64,000 bases of DNA from Leidyana gryllorum EB-2025a (Eukaryota; Apicomplexa): NCBI GenBank assembly GCA_048772705.1, contig JBLWGC010000033.1, positions 186,001-250,000 on the forward strand. The letters run 5' to 3'. The notes below the pieces were generated by a model. That model did not search any database. It was not told the origin of the DNA and saw nothing but the letters and a program-made list of their open reading frames with translations. Of the stretch, positions 49,889-59,505 are shown one piece after another. The position numbers and the translations under genes are program-made. Numbering within the stretch: the first letter of the stretch is position 1; each line of letters opens with the position of its first letter.

Positions 49889-52800
49889 ATGGATGTGGAC
49901 AACTTTGCATTGCTTCTCCAGGTCGTAGACCTCTTAGATCAACTCAATGACAAGCTCGAAACGCCCGCTGGGAAAGACCCCCAGGCCATGCGCGCCGGAA
50001 CTTCCCTCGAAATCGAACGACAACAAACTGAGGAACGCGCGGGCCTCGCGCCCCGAGTTTCCTCCTCCAGACAGCCCCAAGAGTCGTCCAAACAGCAACT
50101 CACTCGTACCCTCACCATGGCGCGCCTAAATCCAACGGCCCCGCATCACAGAGCCAGCCTCCAGCCAGCCAGCACCTATCACACCCCAGGTAACCACACT
50201 TGAAAACCTCTCCCCAGACTTTCCAAATTCCCAGGGTCAATCCCAGGGTCACGGGAAGAAGGCCCCCGAATCTCCTTCGTCGACCCCACAAGCTCCTCCG
50301 CCGAACTGGATCCCACACAAGGCCGCCGGAAAACCATAGGCTCTGACTTTTCGAGGGAGAATTTCGCCTTCCGCCAACCTCAAAGCCAAGACACTGACCT
50401 CTCAGCCGACTACCGCGGCCGCGCACTCGACACCCAGACCACTGAAGAGCACTTTGACCTTCCCAGGAACACCCCCTTACTCAAAGGGCGCACAAGGTCG
50501 CGATCTCAGTCTGCCTCCGACGACTACTCCCCCTCCGACACCTCCCGGAGTCGGGAAGAGTACTCTTCTCAGTCCCCACGACGACGGCGAAGCCACTCCG
50601 CCCGACGCAGTTCGTCGCCTGGACAGGAGGAGGACGGAGCTCTCGATGCCGATAGGCCGCTTCAAAGAGAAGACGGAGGGTACTCTTCGTCTTCCCCGAG
50701 ATCGAAGAGCGGCAGCAGCAGCAGTAGCGAAGACGGCGGGGGATGGCGGGCTGGGCAGAGCCGGACGCTGTCTGAGGAACTCCGAGAGCAGTTCCGCCAG
50801 ACAACGGCCAGCACTGACTCGATGGTCGACTTGGGGAGCCAAGACGTCCAAGAGAAGTTGGCCCACGACCCAAACACCATCAACTCTGTGTTGGTCAAAA
50901 TAATCGATGTCCTATCCGACCAGTTACCCCAAAAGGCCGACAGTGTCATCAGACGGGCGACTGAGGGGCAACAGCGGGTTAAGACACTCACAGAAAAGTA
51001 CGAGCAAGTCGTGGAAGTCAGCGATCAACAGGTACCGAGCCTCAGATATACGCCCTCATATTTTCACTCATTTACGCAATACAGCATCAGGAGATCGCTA
51101 ATCTCAATCTCGTTATCGCTGACCTCCAAAGTAATGTCCGCGACAGCACTACAGAGGTGGAAAGACTGCGGGAAGTAGTGGGAGAGATACGGGAAGTCAA
51201 AGCGCAGTTGCAAGAGGCTGAAGCTGCCAAAGACGTCGAAGTCGAAAGGGTCCGTAAAGAAACCCGAAAACAGACTATTCGAATGGTGAAAATGGCCCGA
51301 ATCAAATCTGTAGAGGTGAGACATCTTCAAACACACAATTATAAAGTGTGGGCCACAATCGGGCAACTCATACATACATTTCTTCCTGCTCGCCGTAGTC
51401 CGGAGAAGGACAGTCCCAACCAGGGAGTCCCCGTGGCGACGACGACGACGATGCAGTGCCAATGGGCGAAGCTGAGGCCGCCCTGGCCGCCATGAGGGGT
51501 GGCCGGCGTGGAAAGACCGTAGCCATGATGGAACCAGGGAAGCAGGGGAAGGTCAACGTGCAGGCCGGCGGAGAAATTCGCTTGCTGGAAGACAAGGTGG
51601 CCGAGCTGACAGCGCAGAAAGAGCAGCTGGAAGCCGAGCTCGAAGATCTCCGAACGTCCGCCGAGGCCGCTCAGACTGCGCAGCAGGAATTGGTCCATAG
51701 AGCTCTCGAATTAGAAGGAGAGCTCCAGAAGGCCAACGCGGCCTTAGCCGACAAAGAAGCACTCGAATCAGAAATTGAGTCCAAATCCGCAGCCATATCG
51801 CAAATGATTAACGAACTCGGCAATCTCGAGGATCAAATAGCTGAGCTCACCAACGAGCGGGACACGTTGACTTCTCAACTCAAAATAACAGCCGCAGAAC
51901 TCAAAGAATGCCAAAACAAACTCAAAGATGCCCCCGATCTCAGTGGACAGGAAACCGCTGAACTTCAGCAGCAGCAGCACAAACTGATCAATGAACTTCA
52001 GAATCTCAGAGATCTATACGAAGCGTGAGTCACACACACTCAATCAATAATACTTCATCGTCTTTCAGACAACAAACATACCTGGCGCAACTCGAGGAAG
52101 AGCGCAAGTTGTTGAATGAACGGATTAAAGCTGCCGAGAAGGACCTCTCTCAAGCGCAACTCAGTCCAGCAGCAGAGATCGAGGCTCTACGCCAACGATT
52201 GGAGTTCATGCAGAAGGACCACGAAGAGGTTTTGGCACTCTGTGAGAAGGAATCAGAGGAGCTACAAGCCAAAATTACTGCTCTCGAGCGCCTCAAAGGA
52301 GAACTTGACGCAGCCAACCAGAACGCACAACAGACCATACGCATCCTCCAGGCCGAGGTGGCAGCCGCCCGTGCCGATGCCGATGCTGCACAGCAAGAGG
52401 CTATAGGTAGGCCACTAACAGATGCCACCCCACATTATATCACTTCCCGCAGAACGAATGGCTGGAAAGAGCGCTAGCTTAAAGCAACAACTCGAAACAA
52501 TAGCCAAAGAATTAGAGTCACTAAGGAAAGCTCTTGGAAGAGAACAAGCCGACAACGCCTCCTTGCGGAAACGACTGCACGTCCTGGAAGGTAGAGAAGC
52601 CGAGTGGCGCAGGACTACCGAGGCTTTCGAGCTGCAACAAGAAGAGGTCAAATCTTTGCGAAACGAAGTTAGAGACAAGACCAGTAGTCTTATGGAGGTG
52701 CAACGCCGCTTCATTGCCACAGGCGAACAAGTAGTCGAATTAGAACGATTAGTGGACTACTACAAGAACCATCCCAGACTCATACCCCTTCCTTCAGACT

Positions 52801-53162
52801 CCCAGAAATGGCAACATCGGTTGCACGTCGCTAAAGCTACCATTCTACATCTTCAGAAACGGGTGGATACATTGGAAGCGAGACTAAGACAGGTGATGGT
52901 TCCTGCATCCCCTATTTGCGAAAAGCTCGTCACCTGCTGTTCCCCACGGACACGAACACCTACTGCTCGCCCACGTGCCGCAACCTCGGACTTTCACGGC
53001 GGATACATTCCCAGACCAGCCCATACACCCCCGGTCGCGTCTTCAGAGTGGGGGACCCCTCGACCCAAAATACCACGCCCTTCTCACCAATCGCAGCAAA
53101 GCTACCCAATGTATCCCTCCAACACGTACTCAATGGGACACAATGCCACCTGGGCCCGGTAA
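49889..53162 (+). CDS. Large coiled-coil protein, 1000 aa
   Basis: Six exons: 49889-50189, 50235-51031, 51085-51315, 51399-52024, 52069-52406, 52453-53162; introns 45, 53, 83, 44 and 46 nt, frame closed throughout. Start MDVDNFALLLQVVDLLDQLN. Residues ~100-260 are Ser/Arg/Asp-rich and disordered (RSRSQSASDDYSPSDTSRSR). From about 290 to 930 there are long heptad-repeat helices (for example LRLLEDKVAELTAQKEQLE, LQAKITALERLKGELDAAN), interrupted by a GGRRGK-containing linker near 470. The C-terminus is Pro/Ser/Tyr-rich. The architecture suits a centrosomal, apical or cytoskeletal scaffold; family not recognised. The stop sits on a GTAAGC sequence, but no acceptor precedes the next gene, so it is taken as the end. 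Confidence 0.82.
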
Positions 53163-53181
53163 GCTGCCGGCACCTTCCATC

Positions 53182-53191
53182 CACACGTGTG
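53182..53191. promoter_or_regulatory. CACACGTGTG palindrome upstream of CysRS
   Basis: Exact palindrome 31 nt upstream of the CysRS ATG in the 60-bp gap between two plus-strand genes. Confidence 0.5.
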
Positions 53192-53222
53192 TGCGGAATT
53201 TATTTCCATCCTTTTTCGTACG

Positions 53223-55314
53223 ATGGACTGCCCTTGTGATGGAAGTGTACTGCTCAAGAATTGGCGAGAGCCACAACCGGATTCCCCCTACATAACGGGT
53301 CTGAAAGTCAGCAATTCACTGACCGGTACCAAAGTTCCTTTCATACCCAACAAAGGAAACATTGTCAACTGGTACGGCTGTGGCCCGACGGTTTACGATG
53401 CGGCTCACATGGGACATGCCCGCAACTATGTGTCGTTCGACATCATGCGGCGCATCATGGAGGATTACTTTGGCTACAAAGTGAACATGTGCATGAACAT
53501 CACGGACATTGATGATAAGATCATTGCCCGGGCGAACGAGCTGGGCATCCCCTTCGACCAACTCAGTCGCTTCTGGGAGAATGACTTTTTTCTTGAAATG
53601 CGCAAGCTCAATTGCCGACTACCTGATGTCATCACCCGTGTGTCAGAATTCGTTCCCGAAATCATCACATTCATCCAAGGGATTATTGATAATGGATTCG
53701 CATACGAATCGCAAGGATCGGTGTATTTCGATACTTCGGCTTTCCGTGCGAGCCAAAAGCACGTGTACGGCCGCATGGAGCCCTGGTCAGTCAACGATGA
53801 AGCTAGAGTCCTTGAAGGCGAGGGTGCCCTGGGAATGGTAACTGAGAAACGCTGCCCATTGGATTTCGCCTTGTGGAAGAAATCGAAGGCCGGTGAGCCG
53901 TCCTGGCCCTCACCCTGGGGCGAAGGACGTCCTGGCTGGCACATTGAGTGCTCAGCCATGGCTTCCGATGTGTTGGGCTTCCCGCTGGACCTCCACTCCG
54001 GTGGCATCGACCTCCGTTTCCCTCACCATGACAACGAGTTGGCGCAGACTGAGGCTAACTACGATCGCCCACAATGGGTGAACTACTTCCTGCACTCCGG
54101 CCATCTCCACATCAAAGGTTTGAAGATGTCCAAGAGTTTGAAGAACTTCATCACAATCAAAGCTATTCTGGAGAGATACTCTGCAAGAATTGTACGCCTT
54201 CTTTCTCTCATCCATCGGTGGGATCAGCCTATGAACTATGATCCGGATGGAAGCTCCATGAAGGAGGCCGTGGAGATTGATAGAGTGCTCACGCACTTCT
54301 TCGAGAATTTGACGCAGGTCTTGCGCAAAGAGTTGAAGAGCGATGCGGACCTCTCAGGCGGCGCTGAGTCTCTGGATATGAAAAATCTAAGCGGCTTGAA
54401 CGCTTCTCAAAAGTGGACTGACGATGAACGTCAATTGCAAAAGATGTGGGAGAATGCCCAACTGGAAATCCATGAGGCATTGTGTGACAACTTCAACACA
54501 CCGCTTGTCATCTCAAAGCTTCAAGAGATTATTGGCGAAGTCAATCTGTACTTGCGCAAGAAAGAAACTACTGGAGGCATTCGCGGACCCTTACTTTCGA
54601 AGGTCGGCAAGTATTGCTTCGATTTATTGAAGATATTCGGCGTTGTGCGGGAAGATGAGCAGACATTTGCTTACACTGCCGCCGCCGCCGCTAGCGACGA
54701 GAAGTTCGCTTCTTTGATGGATGTCGTCGGCGACTTCCGTCATCAGATGCGTGAACTCTCAAGGCTTCTGCTGAAGTCCCCTGACCAGGCCAAAGACGTG
54801 GCTTCTCAACTCCTCAAGCTCTCGGACACTTTCCGTGACAACACTCTTGTCGACCTGGGCGTCCGTCTGGAAGACAAGGGTGATCGCGGTTTCATCTGGA
54901 AGCAGAGCACAAAGTGAGTCATTTGTCGGAACCACAAGTTGATGCTTGGCTTTTCAGGGAGGAATTGATCAAGGAGCGCGAGCGCCGTCAGGCTGAAGAG
55001 GAAGCCACCCGTTTGGCAAAAGAACAGCGACAGCGTGAACTGGTAAGCCAATGACTTTCTGGAGTGGTATAAAGGATCTCAACTAATAGGCGGAAGCTAA
55101 GGCGAAGAAGGAGGCCGAATCGCGTATTCCTCCTGGCGAGTACTTCAAGTCCCTCCGTGGTTCGGAGTTCAGCTCTTACGATGAGGACGGACTACCCCTT
55201 AAATTGGCTGACGGATCTGATGTATCGAAATCTCAGAGAGATAAGATGCGAAAACAGCTGGAGAAGCATCGCACTGTGTATGAGAAAGCATTGAGCACTA
55301 CATCTTCCCAATGA
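53223..55314 (+). CDS. CARS1: Cysteinyl-tRNA synthetase
   Basis: Exons 53223-54913, 54958-55042, 55090-55314 (introns 44 and 47 nt); 666 aa. Class I motifs: YGCGPTVYDAAHMGHARNYV contains the HIGH signature (HMGH), WHIECSAM and HSGGIDLRFPHHDNE provide the zinc-binding and Cys-binding site, and LKMSKSLKN is KMSKS. The C-terminal part has the DALR-type helices and, after intron 1, a basic coiled extension (LIKERERRQAEEEATRLAKE) as in eukaryotic CysRS. It attaches Cys to tRNA-Cys. No targeting peptide precedes the catalytic core except the short MDCPCDG start, so it is probably the cytosolic enzyme. Confidence 0.95.
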
Positions 55315-55451
55315 AACTGAGGTGCAAACACCGACCCACACAATGGCACCTAATTGGTTGAACTATTACATTTTGCTGTCAGTTATCCGTCACAGACGAC
55401 GTCCATTTAGTCTTTAGTGAATGTTAGGGAAAACGACAGGTGTACAGTGGC

Positions 55452-56315
55452 TCATTGGACCTCAACGGGGGCTGCAGGAGTAGTCTCGGTAAGGGCAGGA
55501 GCTGCGGCATCAGCAGGGGTGGGCTCAGGCTGGGCCTTGAGCACATAGCTCTTAGTGGGAGTGCCACCAGACATGGTGCCGGCTTTAGGCTCGATAACGA
55601 GAACGTTATCAGGGATGGGGGTCTTGGGGCCCTGGAGTCCTTCAGGATCATGAGGAAGCATGATCTTGACGCGGACGCCGAGAACACCTTGACGCATCTG
55701 TACGGAACGGATGGCCTGCTGGATGTAGATGGCAGCGGGGTGACCCTTGGCGATCATGTAGCCGTCCTTGAACTTCATGGCCTTGGCTCTCTGAGCACGG
55801 AGCTTGCCGGCCACAACGACCTCGCAACCCTTAGCACCACTCTCCATGACGTTACGGAGGACACCGTAGCAAGCACGACGAACGGGCAAGCCGCGGAGGA
55901 GTTTGTAACGGAGAGATTCGGCCTGAGCCATGGCGCAGAGGCCACGGTTCTCAACGCGCTCGGTGAGGAGCTCAACTTGCTCAGGGCGGAAGCCGAAACG
56001 CTTCTGAACCAGAGAGGTGAGTTCACGGATGCGACGGCCTTGTTCGCCCAAGACCTCACGGGGGCGGGTAGCCTTGATGATGACATGAGTCCTGGTGAGG
56101 TGAGGATGAGTGGTTGTGAGGGAGGTGGGCTTACTTGACGGGGGTCATACGGACTTCAACACCGGCGTATCCATTCTCTCCGAGTGTGGAGGAGAAGAGT
56201 TCAGAGAGCTCAGCTCTGAAGATACCGTCACGGACGAACTTCTTCTTTTTGGAGATCTGCGAATCGATATCGTTGGGTTGTGATGGGGATGAGGGCTTAC
56301 CTGATGCGCAGGCAT
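55452..56315 (-). CDS. RPS3: 40S ribosomal protein S3 (uS3)
   Basis: Exons 56315-56301 (15 nt, only MPAHQ), 56256-56135, 56091-55452; 258 aa. [20 protein letters not shown] opens the protein. The KH domain carries [20 protein letters not shown], then [38 protein letters not shown] and [15 protein letters not shown]. The C-terminal tail is Pro/Ala-rich. uS3 lies at the mRNA entry channel of the small subunit and has endonuclease-like roles elsewhere. Introns are 44 and 43 nt. The 15-nt first coding exon is a notable layout. A T9 run (A9 on the coding strand) lies 35 nt upstream of the start. Confidence 0.95.
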
Positions 56316-56605
56316 CCTGTTCTAGGCCAAGTCCCGGTCCGAAACCACACTTTTTTTTTGTTCTTTGGAATTTTTCACTCGTTACTGTCACACTTTCTCA
56401 CATGGTTGGCACTGATTTGTGCACGATGGTTGCATGAATGAGGCTGTATGCATTTTTGTCATTTTCGTTTGGGTTTGCAAGTCTCCGCACACACTGGTGT
56501 TGGGGAGAGACGCACACACTGTGAGATTTGCAGTTTGCGTGGTAGATGGACAGGTTTGTGGTGCAAAAGTCACATGTATGAATTGTAGCAGTGCTATCTA
56601 CTCAT
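56316..56605. other. Intergenic region
   Basis: 290 bp between the RPS3 start and the stop of the next minus-strand gene. T-rich, with repeated TGTG/TTTGCA words. No gene seen. Confidence 0.45.
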
Positions 56606-57844
56606 CTATTGTCCGTGTTCAGTTTTCTTATCTTGTTCTTTGGCAAAGATATAATCCATTCTGGACTCTTCGTATTCAGCTCTCGGGATGAGGAGCATTC
56701 GGAAGCTTTGTAACGGATCAGCCGGTCTTGCACGAGCCTTGGGCTTCTCGAGGCTCCAGGTATAAGGTTCTTCATCGGTCTTTTTCATTGCAATGTGTTT
56801 GAAGTGTCTTCTATTATACCGCCAGGCGGCTGATGTGAGAGTGTATCGCGGTTTGAAATCCTTGAGAGCATTCTCCATCATGTGTTCCGAGACGCTATAG
56901 CGATTAGTGGCCATGGTATCTTGCCACCAGCCAGCCCAACCCGCTGGATTGACGGGGTTGAACGACCTGGAAGCGGCTCTGCCGGCCGCTGTCCAGATGG
57001 TCTGCAAGTTCCTCTCTTCCTGTTCCAGGGGAATATAGACTTCATCGGATACTTTCTCGAAAATGATATCATTCCCATCGTGTTCAAGGAGCCTCTCTTG
57101 CGAGATGGTCAGAGTTGGCATATTGACAGTTTGGTTCTCAAACATCTTCTTGCCAACTTGATAGAATGCTTTCAGAAGCCGTTTGCCCGCAATCTTCACC
57201 TTGTAGAGTCGATACCACGGCACCCTATTGCCTTTCTCCACCCCGGCGCCCAGACCTTTGAGGAGTTCCTCGTAATACTCTTCGTTATCTGGCACAGAGT
57301 CGTCAGCTTTGGGCTCTTCTGCGGCCACCGCCTGGGGCTCTCCTGCAGCCACAGCGTCTTTCCCAGCCACCTCTGGCGCCACCTCGGCTTTGACTTCTTC
57401 CCCAGTCCCCTCTGCCGCGACGTCGGGTTTGGGCTCGTCGTCTGCGGCTTCTGGGCCGTCGAAGACGCTGTCACCCAGCTGAGCCTTGAGGCGAGCCCGA
57501 GCTTCGGCGTCTGTTTTTAGTCGAGCGGCTATGGCGCGGAGTCTCTCGACGTTGTACTCCTCTTCGGAGGGCTGCAAGGCCCACCAGCTTTCCAGATAGC
57601 CGTCTGGGGTGAGAACATAGTTGGGAAGACGGTGACAGTCGTTGGGGAAGAGTCCTAAAACTGGTCCTTTGAAGTCTGTGAGAACGCCAACACAAAGCTC
57701 CCCATCAGTCGGTTCAACTTGGATACAGCCTCTGGAAATGCTGAGTTCGGGGTCTTTGACGAAGGCTCCGTCTATGACGAGCTTGAGTGCTGCGAGATAG
57801 GGCGGGGACGATTTCTGAGCTTTGGTCCTTGAAACACCAGTCAT
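56606..57844 (-). CDS. Unrecognised 412-aa protein with acidic middle
   Basis: Single exon. The N-terminal ~110 residues look folded (LAALKLVIDGAFVKDPELSI, VGVLTDFKGPVLGLFPNDC, YLESWWALQPSEEEYNVERL). Residues ~125-200 are an Ala/Glu/Pro-rich low-complexity spacer. The second folded half contains WYRLYKVKIAGKRLLKAFYQ, TIWTAAGRAASRSFNPVNPA, GWAGWWQDTMATNRYSV and a conserved-looking AAWRYNRRHFKHIAMKK. No signal peptide or membrane span; the tail is charged. Not recognised. It shares an 18-bp divergent spacer with PNKP. A T7 run lies one base upstream of its ATG. Confidence 0.72.
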   Translation of the reverse strand: MTGVSRTKAQKSSPPYLAALKLVIDGAFVKDPELSISRGCIQVEPTDGELCVGVLTDFKGPVLGLFPNDCHRLPNYVLTPDGYLESWWALQPSEEEYNVERLRAIAARLKTDAEARARLKAQLGDSVFDGPEAADDEPKPDVAAEGTGEEVKAEVAPEVAGKDAVAAGEPQAVAAEEPKADDSVPDNEEYYEELLKGLGAGVEKGNRVPWYRLYKVKIAGKRLLKAFYQVGKKMFENQTVNMPTLTISQERLLEHDGNDIIFEKVSDEVYIPLEQEERNLQTIWTAAGRAASRSFNPVNPAGWAGWWQDTMATNRYSVSEHMMENALKDFKPRYTLTSAAWRYNRRHFKHIAMKKTDEEPYTWSLEKPKARARPADPLQSFRMLLIPRAEYEESRMDYIFAKEQDKKTEHGQ

Positions 57845-57862
57845 CTTTTTTTAGGCGCTTTT
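57845..57862. promoter_or_regulatory. 18-bp divergent spacer with T7 run
   Basis: Only 18 bp separate the start codons of the 412-aa protein (-) and PNKP (+), including T7 at 57846-57852. At least one transcript must start inside the other gene, or leaders must be near zero in length. Confidence 0.55.
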
Positions 57863-59390
57863 ATGGATTGGTCTGTGGTATCCAATTCGGTGCTCGTTGG
57901 TCGCTACAGTGGAGCTGACGGGGAGAACAACACACCCTCTTCTTCTCCCAAAAGGGCACTCGCTGCCTTCGATCTCGATGGCACTATCATAGCTCCCCGA
58001 AGTGGGAAAAGGTTTCCTGTCGACAGCGACGATTGGAAATTCATCTCGGGAGGAATCAAAAACATTCAAGCGACCCTCAATAAACATATCGAAGCGGGAC
58101 GGCAGCTCGCAATTATCAGCAATCAGAAATACGTACCCTCAGCCAAGACAGATCTTGACCAACACTTACGCAATCTCAAGCGCAAACTCGAACCGATCCT
58201 CAGTCAGAGTGAGCAATGAGGTGCAACCCACCCTCCAAAAGCCATTCGTGCCGCAGTCGACCTCCCACTCGTCATCGTCTGCTCCCTCAAAGATGATATC
58301 AACCGCAAACCTCGTAAGACTGGCTCCCGAGACAACACACACACACACATACTCACCGCTCATGTCAGGGCCCGGAATGGCGAGAATATTGGAAACAATA
58401 CTGCAGGTTTCCATTGCCCCGGAAGAGTCAAACTATGTGGGTGATGCGGCCGGGAGACAGGGCGACCACAGTATCTGCGACTATCAATTCGCTTTGAATA
58501 TGGGGTGGCGTTTCCTCACTCCCGAGATGGCCTTTCTCAAAAGTCCCTTCATTGTCTCCAAGGCTCCTTCGCTCCGACTACCGGAGATTCACTTCGATCC
58601 ACGAAAGCTGGATCGTGACGATCTCCCTTTCATTCAAGACCTGCCCCCCATAGCAGCCCTGAGAGAGCAATCCAATGCCGGGACTCGGCCGACGTGTGAG
58701 TGTTGGAAACGCATAGCGAGTAACAATGGTTGTTGCAGGTGTCATCATTGTAGGGCCCCCTGGCGCTGGAAAGTCGTTTCTGGCGAAGAAAATGATTGAC
58801 AAGGCGACTTGGATAAATCAAGATACTCTCAAGACAAAAGCAGCTGTGATGAAAGCTTTCAAAGCTGCGATAGCCAACGGCGAATCCGTCGTTATTGACC
58901 GACAGAACTACGTGGCGAAAGATCGGGCCGAGTTTCTATCACTGGTGACCAAACACCGGAAAGTGTGTGTCTTCTTCAATGTGCCGAAAGCCTATGCCGA
59001 ACACTGTAACACTTTCCGAATGGTGAGTCAGTTGGCTAATGGGCAAATTGAGCGAGCGATCATTATGGATCAGTTGGCGCCGTATGTGGAAGAACACAGG
59101 CGTGAAGCTGTGCCGCCCATGGTGATACACACATATTACAAAAATCTGCAGGCGCCCAATGTAAGTCGTCCTAAAATGTCTGCTGCGTTTCATTGTCATT
59201 GACGTTGGCGTCTGCGGCGGGTTCTGCTTTTTCACTGTGCTTTGATCGACAGGACACCGAGGGTTTCGATGAACTAATCACTATCGATTTGCGCAAGTTT
59301 GTTCCTGGCCCTTTTATATCCATTGAAGACAGGAAGCTTTTCTGTTCCTTCCTGCGGTACAAATGTTCCACGAGCGACTCTCAATATTAG
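57863..59390 (+). CDS. PNKP: Polynucleotide 3'-phosphatase/5'-kinase
   Basis: Exons 57863-58208, 58257-58313, 58369-58695, 58739-59160, 59253-59390; 429 aa. A HAD-type phosphatase half begins with AAFDLDGTII (catalytic Asp in DxDGT), SGGIKNIQATL, AIISNQ and VGDAAGRQGDHS. A kinase half after intron 3 has the P-loop VGPPGAGKSFLAKK, then VVIDRQNY and ending helices. It removes 3'-phosphates and adds 5'-phosphates at DNA breaks before ligation. No FHA domain, unlike the mammalian enzyme; the start is as short as in plant- or yeast-like forms. Intron 1 could also end 15 nt earlier in frame. Introns are 43-92 nt. Confidence 0.93.
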
Positions 59391-59505
59391 CGATCCTCCC
59401 GCTTGAAGCAATTGAGCTTGCGTGTGAAAAGGTCCCTAATGTAACCACCGACAGAGCGACGTTGATTGACAGAAGAATGCCCCCTGGCAGAAAAGTGACA
59501 TTAGT

